Source: Halieaceae bacterium (GTDB lineage Bacteria > Pseudomonadota > Gammaproteobacteria > Pseudomonadales > Halieaceae). From it: a stretch of 27,361 nucleotides of DNA. A program made the position numbers and the translations under genes. Position 1 is the stretch's first letter; every line of letters begins with the position of its first letter. Shown one piece after another: positions 1 to 7,925 of the stretch. The stretch is from contig DPGN01000062.1 of assembly GCA_003523185.1 (NCBI GenBank), forward strand, positions 29,705 to 57,065, read 5' to 3'. The notes under the pieces are model-generated. The model did not search any database. It was not told where the DNA came from and saw only the letters and a program-made list of their open reading frames with translations.

Positions 1-3
1 GCG

Positions 4-47
4 CCCCCGATTTTTGGGGATATTGGGCCGCCTCGTTTTTTGCGGCC
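4..47 (+). repeat. two short inverted repeats upstream of hfq
   Basis: Two small hairpins can be drawn: CCCC (5-8) with GGGG (16-19) around a T-rich loop, and GGCCGC (26-31) with GCGGCC (42-47) around a 10-nt T-rich loop. They lie 22 nt before the hfq start codon. Neither is followed by a T-run, so they are not typical intrinsic terminators. They could be folds in the hfq leader or the tail of an upstream transcript outside the window. No coding sequence is recognisable in bases 1-69. Confidence 0.3.
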
Positions 48-69
48 GTTGACATTTTAAGGAGCTCCC

Positions 70-312
70 ATGTCAAAAGGGCAAACGCTACAAGACCCTT
101 ACCTCAACGCACTGAGAAAAGAACGCGTTCAGGTTTCAATCTATCTCGTAAACGGTATCAAACTTCAAGGACAGATCGAGTCATTCGATCAATTTGTCGT
201 CCTGTTGAAGAACACCGTGTCGCAGATGGTATATAAGCACGCTATTTCCACGGTTGTGCCTGCGCGCAACGTGCGTGTTCCTATCGCGCCAGTCGAGGAA
301 GAGGCCGCCTAA
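70..312 (+). CDS. hfq: RNA chaperone Hfq
   Basis: Hfq is a hexameric Sm-like chaperone that pairs small RNAs with mRNAs in the cytoplasm. The 80-aa product matches enterobacterial Hfq almost residue for residue through the core. The proximal-face residues Q8 and D9 are present, the Sm1 region runs about residues 21-50, and the Sm2 signature YKHAIS is at 55-60. The C-terminal tail is short and ends in an acidic PVEEEAA tip; acidic tips are known to autoregulate RNA release in E. coli Hfq. The start ATG follows AAGGAGCTCCC, a strong ribosome binding site. It is the first gene of the hfq-hflX-hflK-hflC block, with a 44-nt gap to hflX. Confidence 0.98.
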   Translation: MSKGQTLQDPYLNALRKERVQVSIYLVNGIKLQGQIESFDQFVVLLKNTVSQMVYKHAISTVVPARNVRVPIAPVEEEAA

Positions 313-356
313 TATCGGCCGTCAGCGCGCTGCAGTAACACGCGTAGAGACAAAAC

Positions 357-1619
357 ATGTTCTTTGAACTCCACAGTGGTGGCGAACGCGCTGTGCTTGT
401 CCAGATTGCTATTGATGGTGGTGCCAACGAGCCTGATCTTGGCGAGTTTATTGAGCTAGTCAGGTCCGCCGGTGGTGATCCTGCGGCTGTGGTACGCGGC
501 TCGCGCCGTTCGCCCACGGCTAAGTACTTCGTCGGGGAAGGCAAGCTTCAAGAAATTGCATCGGAAGTCGAGCGAGTAGAGGCTGAGCTCGTGGTCTTTA
601 ATCACGCGTTGTCACCCAGTCAGGAGCGCAACCTTGAAGCCTATTTAAAGTGTCGAGTGATTGCCCGAACAGGCCTTATTCTCGACATTTTTGCCCAGCG
701 CGCTAGAACGCACGAGGGCAAGTTGCAGGTCGAACTGGCGCAGCTAAAACACATTAGCACTCGCTTAATACGAGGCTGGACGCACCTCGAGCGACAAAAG
801 GGTGGTATTGGGCTTCGCGGGCCCGGTGAAACGCAGCTTGAAACCGATCGACGGCTGTTGCGTGCTCGTGTGAGTACGATTGAGTCGCGCTTGGATAGAG
901 TGCGGCAACAGCGCGCGCAGAATCGGCGGGCGCGACAGCGGGCTGAGGTGCCATTGGTCTCGTTGGTTGGTTATACCAATGCAGGCAAATCTACTTTATT
1001 CAACACTTGGTCTGAGTCCGGTGTGTATGCCGCCGATCAGCTATTTGCGACCTTGGATCCAACCTTGGCGCGAGTTGAGATCGAGGGTTTGGGTGGGGTC
1101 ATTATCGCTGACACCGTTGGCTTCATCGCTGACCTTCCTCATACCTTGGTGCAGGCTTTTCGGGCAACGCTCGAGGAGACACTCAATGCGTCACTACTCA
1201 TTCATGTCATCGATGTCGCCGCTGACGATCGCGAGTTTTTAAAGACGGAAGTTGAGTCGGTGCTTGATGAAATTGGTGCTGGTGACATACCCCAGCTATT
1301 GGTCTTCAATAAGATCGACCTTTTGGAGCGAGAGCCGCGCCTAACGCGAGACAGTGAAGGTCGACCTGACTCAGTATCCGTCTCGGCTAAAACCGGCGCG
1401 GGTCTTGATCTGTTAAGGGACGCGATTGGTGAGCGACTGGCAGGCAACTTTTTTAGGGGGTGTGTTGAGCTAACGCCAAGACAGGGGAAATTGCGCGCGG
1501 CGCTTTACGAGATGGGCGCAGTGAAGTCTGAAGACTGGTTGGAAGCAGGCGGCAGTGCGCTGGACATCTATCTCCCTGAATCCGATTGGACACGTTTGAA
1601 GCGGCAGCACGGTTTTTAA
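357..1619 (+). CDS. hflX: GTPase HflX, ribosome rescue/splitting factor
   Basis: HflX is a translation-associated GTPase that binds the 50S subunit and splits stalled ribosomes, notably after heat stress in E. coli. The 420-aa product has the HflX N-terminal domain (about 15-195), including the signatures YFVGEGK, ARTGLILDIFAQRA and GIGLRGPGETQLE. A G domain follows, with G1 GYTNAGKS at 205-212, G3 DTVG at 252-255 and G4 NKID at 318-321. Length is close to that of E. coli HflX (about 426). The start matches the family N-terminus; the ribosome binding site is weak (AGAGA). It lies between hfq and hflK, as in most gammaproteobacteria. Confidence 0.97.
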   Translation: MFFELHSGGERAVLVQIAIDGGANEPDLGEFIELVRSAGGDPAAVVRGSRRSPTAKYFVGEGKLQEIASEVERVEAELVVFNHALSPSQERNLEAYLKCRVIARTGLILDIFAQRARTHEGKLQVELAQLKHISTRLIRGWTHLERQKGGIGLRGPGETQLETDRRLLRARVSTIESRLDRVRQQRAQNRRARQRAEVPLVSLVGYTNAGKSTLFNTWSESGVYAADQLFATLDPTLARVEIEGLGGVIIADTVGFIADLPHTLVQAFRATLEETLNASLLIHVIDVAADDREFLKTEVESVLDEIGAGDIPQLLVFNKIDLLEREPRLTRDSEGRPDSVSVSAKTGAGLDLLRDAIGERLAGNFFRGCVELTPRQGKLRAALYEMGAVKSEDWLEAGGSALDIYLPESDWTRLKRQHGF

Positions 1620-1620
1620 T

Positions 1621-1644
1621 TAGGGGAAGCTTTAATAGCTCCCT
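1621..1644 (+). repeat. inverted repeat just after hflX stop
   Basis: TAGGGGAAGCT and AGCTCCCTA flank a short T/A loop right after the hflX stop codon. The stem is about 9 bp if one G and one A are bulged. There is no T-run after it, so a terminator is unlikely; it may be a 3' stabilising or processing hairpin between hflX and hflK. Confidence 0.3.
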
Positions 1645-1696
1645 AGTCTTGGCAGGTTTTGTTAGACTGTCCGCATCTACTATTGAGGAAGAAGAT

Positions 1697-2854
1697 ATGT
1701 CATGGAATGAGCCCGGTGGCGGTAAAGGCCCGCGCGATCCTTGGGGCGGCAAGGATCAGGGTCCACCCGATCTCGATGAGGCACTCCGTAAATTACAGGA
1801 TCAGTTAAACGGCCTATTTGGCGGTCGATCTGGCGGCGGCAGTGGTGGCAGTGGTCGTGGCGCCGGCGGTCTCCTCGGTATTGCCGCTATCGTGGCCGTT
1901 ACGGTGTGGGGTCTATTAGGCCTGACTCAGATTGGAGAGCAAGAGCGCGCCGTTGTGCTTCGCCTTGGTGAATACGACAGGACCGCCCAACCCGGACTAT
2001 TCTGGTATCCAAGAGGTATCGACACGCTGACCCGCGTCAACATTACTCAGGTGCGATCAGCACAGTTTCGCGAAACGATGTTGACGCAAGATGAGAACAT
2101 TGTAGATGTCAGCATGTCGGTCCAGTACGTGATCAATGATCCAATAAATTTTGTCCTCGAGGTGCGTGATCCCGAACGGTCGCTTCAGCACGCCGCACAA
2201 AGTGCCCTTCGCCACGTGGTCGGCGAGAGCACCATGGGCTTGGTCTTGACCGAAGGCCGAGCCGAGATTGCGGTCAAGGTTCGTGAGCGCCTGCAGCAGT
2301 ATCTGGTTGCCTACACCACGGGCATCAATGTGCAGAAAGTGAACATTGATGATGCCAGTCCACCGTCGCAGGTGCAGGAAGCGTTCGATGACGTGATCAA
2401 GGCGCGAGAGGACGAAGAGCGCGTTAAAAACGAGGCGGAGTCTTATGCGAACGGTATTGTGCCTGAGGCCCGGGGTCGTGCGCAGCGAATCAAAGAGGAG
2501 GCGGAAGCCTACCGCCAGCAAGTGATTGCAAAAGCAACGGGTGAGGCGCAGCGCTTTGATCAGCTTCTCGCAGAGTATGAAAAAGCGCCAGAGGTGACTC
2601 GCGAGCGTCTTTACATCGATGCACTGGAATCCGTATTGGCCAATACGAGCAAGGTGATGGTCGACGTTGAGGGAGGCAATAACATGATGTATTTGCCACT
2701 CGATAAGTTGGCACCGGCCGGAGGCAACAATGCCATGCCCGGCAATGTTATGAGTCGAGGCCTAACGTCTCAACAGCTCCGGGAAGTCACGGATGCGGTG
2801 ACTGAACAGCTCAGAAGAGACTTAGGAAGTCGTAACACTCGGGGAGGTCGTTAA
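1697..2854 (+). CDS. hflK: FtsH protease regulator HflK (SPFH/prohibitin family)
   Basis: HflK forms, with HflC, a large periplasm-facing cage around the membrane protease FtsH and modulates its degradation of membrane proteins. The start at 1697 was chosen over an upstream in-frame ATG at 1586 for two reasons: MSWNEPGGG matches the family N-terminus and GAGGAAGAAG precedes it, while the longer form would overlap the end of hflX. The product is 385 aa. It has a Gly-rich cytoplasmic N-terminus with the DQGPPDLDE motif (about 20-28), a transmembrane segment at about 59-79, an SPFH domain to about 255, a charged coiled coil at about 235-290, and a Gly/Arg-rich tail. The hflC start is 2 nt downstream, consistent with co-translation. 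Confidence 0.97.
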   Translation: MSWNEPGGGKGPRDPWGGKDQGPPDLDEALRKLQDQLNGLFGGRSGGGSGGSGRGAGGLLGIAAIVAVTVWGLLGLTQIGEQERAVVLRLGEYDRTAQPGLFWYPRGIDTLTRVNITQVRSAQFRETMLTQDENIVDVSMSVQYVINDPINFVLEVRDPERSLQHAAQSALRHVVGESTMGLVLTEGRAEIAVKVRERLQQYLVAYTTGINVQKVNIDDASPPSQVQEAFDDVIKAREDEERVKNEAESYANGIVPEARGRAQRIKEEAEAYRQQVIAKATGEAQRFDQLLAEYEKAPEVTRERLYIDALESVLANTSKVMVDVEGGNNMMYLPLDKLAPAGGNNAMPGNVMSRGLTSQQLREVTDAVTEQLRRDLGSRNTRGGR

Positions 2855-2856
2855 TC

Positions 2857-3729
2857 ATGTCGAGATCTAACCTTTTAGGAACACTGATATTTCTTGGGTT
2901 TATCGTGTTGAGTAACGCGGTGTACGTCATCAGCGAGACTCAGCGTGGTGTGCTGCTCCGGTTTGGTGAGGTGGTCAAGACCGACCTTGCGCCTGGCCTT
3001 CATTTCAAAACGCCATTCGTCAATTCGGTTCGAAAATTTGACGGCCGTATATTGACAGTTGACTCTACGCCCGAGCGGTTCTTCACGCAGGAACAAAAGC
3101 AGTTAATCGTTGATTCCTACGCCAAGTTTCGAGTCATCGACGTAGCAAAGTACTATACGGCTACGAATGGCGAGGAGTTTCGGGCGGCGGCGCTGTTATC
3201 TCAACGGATTAATGATGACCTCCGTAACCAGGTGGCAGGCCGTAGCGTTCAGGAAGTCGTTTCTGGTGAGCGTGACCAGCTCATGGAAGCGGTAAAAGCG
3301 CGACTCAACGAGACTGTGCTCACTGAGCTGGGTGTTGAGGTGATCGACGTCCGAGTGAAGAAGATTGACCTGCCCAACGAAGTCTCGCAATCGGTTTACC
3401 GACGAATGAATGCCGAGCGTGAAAAAGAAGCTCGTGAATTGCGATCTGAGGGTAAGGAGATTGCTGAAGGCATGCGTGCTGAAGCTGATAGAAAGGTGAC
3501 GGTCATCGAGGCGGAAGCGGTGAGAGATGCGGAAATCATCCGCGGTGATGGTGATGCGACTGCTACACGGATCTACGCTGACTCCTTCAACCGTGATCCT
3601 GAGTTTTACGCCTTCACTCGCAGTTTGAACGCCTATCAGCAGACGTTTGCCAGTGGTAGCGACATCATGTTGCTCCAGCCCGATAGTCAGTTCTTCCAGT
3701 ACTTGAGAGATCCGAAAGCGGGTAAGTAA
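2857..3729 (+). CDS. hflC: FtsH protease regulator HflC (SPFH/prohibitin family)
   Basis: HflC is the partner of HflK in the FtsH-HflKC inner-membrane complex. The 290-aa product has an N-terminal membrane anchor (about 5-24). Family-typical stretches follow, including RGVLLRFGEVVKT and PGLHFKTPF early, QLIVDSYAKFRV in the SPFH domain, and the coiled-coil part RMNAEREKEARELRSEGKE. The C-terminal part DPEFYAFTRSLNAYQ is also conserved. It is shorter than E. coli HflC (334 aa) and lacks the insertion seen there in the middle, as in many other gammaproteobacteria. GGGGAGG precedes the ATG. The tight spacing to hflK supports equal expression of the two subunits. Confidence 0.97.
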   Translation: MSRSNLLGTLIFLGFIVLSNAVYVISETQRGVLLRFGEVVKTDLAPGLHFKTPFVNSVRKFDGRILTVDSTPERFFTQEQKQLIVDSYAKFRVIDVAKYYTATNGEEFRAAALLSQRINDDLRNQVAGRSVQEVVSGERDQLMEAVKARLNETVLTELGVEVIDVRVKKIDLPNEVSQSVYRRMNAEREKEARELRSEGKEIAEGMRAEADRKVTVIEAEAVRDAEIIRGDGDATATRIYADSFNRDPEFYAFTRSLNAYQQTFASGSDIMLLQPDSQFFQYLRDPKAGK

Positions 3730-3749
3730 TCTTCCACTGTATCTCTGAG

Positions 3750-3779
3750 ACCGTACCGGCGATAATACGCCGGCACGGT
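3750..3779 (+). repeat. long imperfect hairpin between hflC and hisZ
   Basis: ACCGT-A-CCGGCG is followed by a 6-nt ATAATA loop and CGCCGG-C-ACGGT, giving an 11-bp GC-rich stem with one A/C mismatch. It sits 20 nt after the hflC stop. Only two Ts follow, so it would be a poor intrinsic terminator. It may act as an mRNA 3'-end stabiliser or a partial terminator that separates hfl expression from hisZ-purA. Confidence 0.5.
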
Positions 3780-3822
3780 TACAGGGCGGTTCATCGCCTA
3801 CCTTCATAGCTTGGGCAAAAAC

Positions 3823-4992
3823 ATGGGTGACACAACACGATGGTTGCTCCCTAACGGGATCGATGAGCTTTTGCCTGAGCAGGCAGGTCGCGTCGAAGAC
3901 TGCCGACGGCTGTTGCTCAATACCTGTTGCAGTTGGGGTTATGAGTATGTCGTGCCCCCGCTCGTCGAGTTTACGGATTCCCTGCATGTTGGCTTGGGTG
4001 CTGACCTCGAATTACTCAGTTGCAAATTTACTGATCACGAGACCGGCAAAACCCTTGCTGTAAGGGCTGATATCACCCCTCAGGTTGCACGAATTGATGC
4101 TCACAGTATGGGGCTGCAAGGTGTGAACCGACTCTGCTACGCGGGATCGACCCTTAAGAGCGTCGCCAATTCCATTCCTGCGGACAGGAGCCCCGTGCAA
4201 CTTGGTGCGGAAATCTTTGGCTGTGGTGGTATTGAAGCCGACATCGAAGTTGTGGATTTGCTGCTCTCTCTCGTCGAGCGAAGCGGGTTGTCAGACATTA
4301 CTTTCGATATTGGACACGTCGCATTTTGCGAGCTTGTGATGTCTCATGTCGGTCTCTCGAGCGAACAGCAGAACACGGTACTCGAGCTATTGGCGCGAAA
4401 GGCAAACTCCGATCTCGATCGACTCCTCACCACACTGTCTCGCGAGCAGGCCGAGAAAATATCAGTGCTAGCGACAATGCATGGCGGAATCGAGGTGTTG
4501 GAACGTGCGCGAGCAGCGTTTGTTGATATCGAAGGACTCGAAGAGGTCATTGGCGAAGTGGAGGCTGTTCTTGCCTGCTGTCAGCGTCTTCAGGGTCGGG
4601 TGAACGTCTATGTCGATATGACCGAGGCACACGGGTACCGCTATCACTCGGGTCTTGTGTTTGCCTTATACGCAAAGGAACTCGGTGCGGCGGTGGCTAA
4701 AGGCGGCCGATACGACGGGGTGGGTGAGGTGTTTGGCCGAAGACGTCCCGCTACGGGCTTCGCCATCGATTTAAAGGCGTGGTCCGCGCTAGCTGTACTT
4801 GAGGTGACAGACAAGGTCTTTGTTGCCTCACCCGTCGACGCGTCCGCTCACCTGGCCGCAAAAGAGTCTGAACTTCGCGCCTCTGGTGTCATAGTAATCA
4901 AGGCTATCGGTGGTGAGGTGGATGACCGATGTACCAGGCAACTGGTAAACCGAAATAACGAATGGCTAGTCGAGCCACTGGAGAAGCAATAA
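3823..4992 (+). CDS. hisZ: ATP phosphoribosyltransferase regulatory subunit HisZ
   Basis: HisZ is a catalytically inactive paralogue of histidyl-tRNA synthetase. It joins short-form HisG to make the ATP phosphoribosyltransferase for the first step of histidine synthesis and confers feedback inhibition. The 389-aa product shows the class II synthetase-like core: RWLLPNGIDELLPEQA near the N-terminus, LAVRADITPQVARI, and GGRYDGVGEVFGR with ATGFAIDL late. It ends without the anticodon-binding domain of true HisRS. The ATG at 3823 was chosen because MGDTTRWLLP fits HisZ N-termini; a TTG four codons upstream is possible, and neither has a clear ribosome binding site. The stop overlaps purA by 1 nt (TAATG). 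The hisG gene is not in this window. Confidence 0.93.
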   Translation: MGDTTRWLLPNGIDELLPEQAGRVEDCRRLLLNTCCSWGYEYVVPPLVEFTDSLHVGLGADLELLSCKFTDHETGKTLAVRADITPQVARIDAHSMGLQGVNRLCYAGSTLKSVANSIPADRSPVQLGAEIFGCGGIEADIEVVDLLLSLVERSGLSDITFDIGHVAFCELVMSHVGLSSEQQNTVLELLARKANSDLDRLLTTLSREQAEKISVLATMHGGIEVLERARAAFVDIEGLEEVIGEVEAVLACCQRLQGRVNVYVDMTEAHGYRYHSGLVFALYAKELGAAVAKGGRYDGVGEVFGRRRPATGFAIDLKAWSALAVLEVTDKVFVASPVDASAHLAAKESELRASGVIVIKAIGGEVDDRCTRQLVNRNNEWLVEPLEKQ

Positions 4993-6278
4993 TGGGTCGT
5001 AACGTCGTCGTACTCGGCACGCAATGGGGCGATGAGGGCAAGGGTAAGATCGTCGACTTGCTAACTGAGCAAGCCGCAGCGGTTGTCCGATTTCAGGGTG
5101 GCCACAATGCCGGACACACGCTCGTCATAGGCGGTGAGAAGACTGTTCTTCATGTCATTCCCTCGGGTATTTTGCGTTCGGATGTAGAGTGTCTCATTGG
5201 TAATGGTGTTGTGCTCTCGGCCGCAGCCCTGCTCAAAGAAATCGAAGCGCTTGAAGCTCGCGGTGTGCCCGTTCGTGATCGTCTTAAGATATCGTCTGCC
5301 TGCCCCTTAATTTTGCCCTACCACGTCGCGCTTGATCAGGCCCGCGAAGCGCGTCGGGGCGAGAAGAAAATCGGAACAACAGGTCGTGGTATTGGCCCAG
5401 CCTATGAAGACAAGGTGGCTCGGCGAGGCTTACGCCTGGGCGATCTCAGAGACCGGCAAAAGTTTGCTGATTCATTGCGCGAAGTCTTGGAATATCACAA
5501 CCATGCACTGGTTCATTATTACGGTGCTGAGGCGCTCGACTTCGACGATGTCCTCGCAACGGCCTATGAAGAGGGTGAGCAGTTGTTACCCATGATGGCC
5601 GACGTGACGTCGCGGCTTCACGAATTCCGTGAGGATGGCGCCAACATCATGTTCGAGGGTGCTCAGGGTTCGTTGCTTGATATCGATCATGGCACTTACC
5701 CATTTGTAACCAGCTCGAATACCACGGCTGGCGGTACGGCCACCGGCTCCGGCTTTGGTCCACTGTACCTGGACTACGTTTTAGGTATCACCAAGGCCTA
5801 TACAACCCGTGTCGGCTCTGGCCCTTTTCCTACTGAACTCTTCGATGAGATTGGGCAACGGTTAGCAGAGCGCGGACATGAATTTGGCGCGACAACAGGC
5901 CGCCCACGACGCTGTGGTTGGTTTGATGCAGTCGCATTGAAAGCTGCAGTTCAAATCAACTCTATTTCCGGCCTCTGCCTCACCAAGCTTGATGTACTCG
6001 ATGGACTCGAGGAGATCTCCATCTGTGTGGGTTATACCGACGCTGATGGAAACCCCATGATGGGTGGTGCGGAGAACTACGATGATTTGCACCCCGTTTA
6101 CGAGACGGTTCCCGGTTGGACTGAGTCGACAGTTGGCGCTCAGCGAGTTGAGGACCTGCCAACCGCTGCTCGAAACTACATCACAAAGCTCGAGCAATTG
6201 GTGGGTGCACCCATTGACATTATCTCGACCGGGCCTGATCGTTCAGAAACGATTGTATTGAGGAACCCCTACGCCTGA
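4992..6278 (+). CDS. purA: adenylosuccinate synthetase PurA
   Basis: PurA joins IMP and aspartate using GTP to make adenylosuccinate, the first committed step from IMP to AMP in the cytosol. The 428-aa product is close to the E. coli enzyme (432 aa). It shows the phosphate loop GDEGKGK at 13-19 with catalytic D14, GGHNAGHT with H42, the IMP-binding stretch GTTGRGIGPAYEDK, GAQGSLLDIDHGTYP, TTGRPRRCGWFD and, near the end, STGPDRSET. The start at 4992 matches the family N-terminus MGRNVVVLGTQWGDEGKG; an in-frame ATG 30 nt upstream lies inside hisZ. It is coupled by 1-nt overlaps to hisZ before and the ElyC-like gene after. Confidence 0.98.
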   Translation: MGRNVVVLGTQWGDEGKGKIVDLLTEQAAAVVRFQGGHNAGHTLVIGGEKTVLHVIPSGILRSDVECLIGNGVVLSAAALLKEIEALEARGVPVRDRLKISSACPLILPYHVALDQAREARRGEKKIGTTGRGIGPAYEDKVARRGLRLGDLRDRQKFADSLREVLEYHNHALVHYYGAEALDFDDVLATAYEEGEQLLPMMADVTSRLHEFREDGANIMFEGAQGSLLDIDHGTYPFVTSSNTTAGGTATGSGFGPLYLDYVLGITKAYTTRVGSGPFPTELFDEIGQRLAERGHEFGATTGRPRRCGWFDAVALKAAVQINSISGLCLTKLDVLDGLEEISICVGYTDADGNPMMGGAENYDDLHPVYETVPGWTESTVGAQRVEDLPTAARNYITKLEQLVGAPIDIISTGPDRSETIVLRNPYA

Positions 6279-7075
6279 TGTTCACGTTGACGAAAATACT
6301 CTCGCTTTTCGTCTACCCACTCTCTCTCGGGTTGTTCTTTGTCGGCTTATCGCTGTGGGGTCAGTTGCGCGGAAATCGAGCCGCAGCGGGCCTTTACACC
6401 TTTCTGGCGCTCGGTGTCATCTATGTCCCATCGACTCAGTTTGGTGTCGATACGTTTGCAACACCGCTTGAAGCACGCTACCCCGCCTTTGCGCCCGAAG
6501 AGCTCCCTAACGGTGACGTCATTGTGGTAGTGGGCGGTGGTGTGGAGGCCGAGGGGAAGTTTGGGCGGTGGGGCGATCTTAACGAGGCAGGTGATCGGGT
6601 GCTGATGGGCGCGGAGCTATGGCAGGCAAAAAAAGCACCGCGTTTGATTGTCAGCGGTGGCAGTACACAAGGCCCCATTTCGGAGGCGTCTCGGGTGCGT
6701 GATCTACTGGTCCGGCTCGGCGTCTCGCCATCAGCGATTACGCTTGAGGAAGAGAGCCTCACAACGCAAGGTAATGCCGAGCAGGTCGCCAAGCTGGAAG
6801 GGGGTCGTAACCAGCATGTGTTGTTGGTCACATCCTCTTTGCACATGCGGCGTGCGGTCGCACTATTCAGCGCGCAGGGCTTTAAAGTGACTGCAGCGCC
6901 CACTGACCACCGTGTTCATCGATACCCACATGCCATCCCCGGTTGGATGCCCACCGTTGAGCACCTTTCGACCACCACAGCGGCTATCCACGAGTGGGTC
7001 GGTTATTGGGTCTACGACCGATTGGGGCGTTTTGACCCCGTTGTCGCCGAAGAACCTTCCTCAGATAAGCAATAA
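6278..7075 (+). CDS. ElyC/YdcF-family (DUF218) envelope protein
   Basis: This 265-aa protein has two N-terminal transmembrane segments (about 5-27 and 36-52) followed by a DUF218 domain. Conserved points are VIVVVGGGVE (81-90), then RLIVSGGST, and VTSSLHMRRAVALF near the C-terminal third. The architecture and length resemble E. coli ElyC (259 aa), which affects peptidoglycan and lipid-carrier metabolism at the inner membrane; SanA and YdcF are related. The exact reaction is not established for the family. Translation is coupled to purA by a TGATG overlap. Its last 15 nt overlap the 3' end of the convergent AraC-type gene. Confidence 0.85.
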   Translation: MFTLTKILSLFVYPLSLGLFFVGLSLWGQLRGNRAAAGLYTFLALGVIYVPSTQFGVDTFATPLEARYPAFAPEELPNGDVIVVVGGGVEAEGKFGRWGDLNEAGDRVLMGAELWQAKKAPRLIVSGGSTQGPISEASRVRDLLVRLGVSPSAITLEEESLTTQGNAEQVAKLEGGRNQHVLLVTSSLHMRRAVALFSAQGFKVTAAPTDHRVHRYPHAIPGWMPTVEHLSTTTAAIHEWVGYWVYDRLGRFDPVVAEEPSSDKQ

Positions 7076-7591
7076 CTTCACGTCGCTGTAGTTTCTGCCG
7101 GTCCAGCGGCGGAATGCGCGATAAAAGCTGTTGACCTCCGCATAGCCGAGATCCCAGGCGAGGCATTTACCAGGGACCCAATCGTCAGCCAAGCTCTCCT
7201 CACATCGGTGGCGTCGAACCGCATCCAAAATGGTTTGATAGCTCGTGTTGTCCCTGCTTAGGCGACGTCGGAGCGTTGTAGGGCTGATGCGCAAGCTGTC
7301 GGCCACTGTCTCTGAGCGAATTCGACTCAGATCGCCTGTTAGCAGGACGTCGATAACTTTCAGGGTTGTGTGGGATAGCGGTCTCTGTGGGCTTGGGTTA
7401 AAGAACTCGAGCAGTCGCGCGGGTGGCTCGGGGGGACGTTCCCGCAACCGAAGCGCAAAAATGTCGCAGTCGCGGCCCCTGGCTAGTGGGCGCGGTGCAT
7501 TGGTAACAAAGGAGTTATTCTCATCGAAGCCGTGGTTTTGGTTTGTGTGATGTAGTGTCATGGTCACTTCCTTGTGAAGATTAAAGCCCAT
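7061..7591 (-). CDS. AraC-family transcriptional regulator, DNA-binding domain only
   Basis: The last ~90 residues of this 176-aa product form an AraC/XylS helix-turn-helix domain. The first helix-turn-helix includes VADSLRISPTTLRRRLSRD, and the second includes WDLGYAEVNSFYRAFRRWTG. The TSYQTILDAVRRH linker is typical of the OruR/ArgR-like subgroup that normally carries a ~200-residue N-terminal ligand-binding domain. Here the N-terminal ~85 residues are short, Pro/Arg-rich and not recognisable. The start at 7591 has AAGAGAG upstream. Met11 (7561) has an even better AAGGAAG site, which would give 166 aa. It converges on the ElyC-like gene with a 15-nt overlap. It may regulate the CoA-transferase gene on its other side, or be a truncated remnant. 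Confidence 0.8.
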   Translation of the reverse strand: MGFNLHKEVTMTLHHTNQNHGFDENNSFVTNAPRPLARGRDCDIFALRLRERPPEPPARLLEFFNPSPQRPLSHTTLKVIDVLLTGDLSRIRSETVADSLRISPTTLRRRLSRDNTSYQTILDAVRRHRCEESLADDWVPGKCLAWDLGYAEVNSFYRAFRRWTGRNYSDVKLLLI

Positions 7592-7600
7592 CCATGGGCT
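7585..7600. promoter_or_regulatory. perfect 7-bp inverted repeat over the AraC-type gene start
   Basis: AGCCCAT and ATGGGCT are separated by CC and span the ATG at 7591. It could be an operator for autoregulation or a 5-bp hairpin that hides the upstream start codon and favours Met11. Confidence 0.4.
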
Positions 7601-7925
7601 CTCTTAACCATAGCTCACGTTGTGTGGAATGCCAGTGAATGGCGTTATTTGATGAGTTTTGACTTTCTTATGAGATGAAACGGGAAGCTGAGGCGGCGCA
7701 GGTGCTCTTCTCGATAGTTTCGCTCCCTACCGATCCATCGCATCCATTGCATTTGGTCGATACTCTAGTGATTTTTTGACTCAGCCGCTTGCCAGGTACG
7801 TTTATAGTCCTGAGCTGTCGTTAACTTTCCTCCATGTGCGCTGATAAATTAGTCTCTTCTTGATTGTTCGCTCTGCACCCACTAGCTTTTAATAAGGCAA
7901 ACGAATAAGAAGCGACGGAGTCGAT
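7601..7925 (+). promoter_or_regulatory. intergenic region upstream of CoA-transferase, weak promoter candidate
   Basis: No gene is visible between the AraC-type start and the CoA-transferase. A possible promoter is TTGTTC (7864-7869), an 18-nt spacer and TTTAAT (7888-7893). ACGGAG then precedes the ATG at 7926. A small GCCA-GTGAA-TGGC dyad lies near 7630. The region is long enough to hold divergent promoters for both genes. Nothing in it resembles the missing N-terminal half of the AraC-type regulator. Confidence 0.3.

Noticed and set aside
3196..3987. A 263-codon frame on the minus strand
   Set aside because: It lies almost wholly antisense to hflC and the hisZ start, both certain genes, and its product shows no domain or ribosome binding site.
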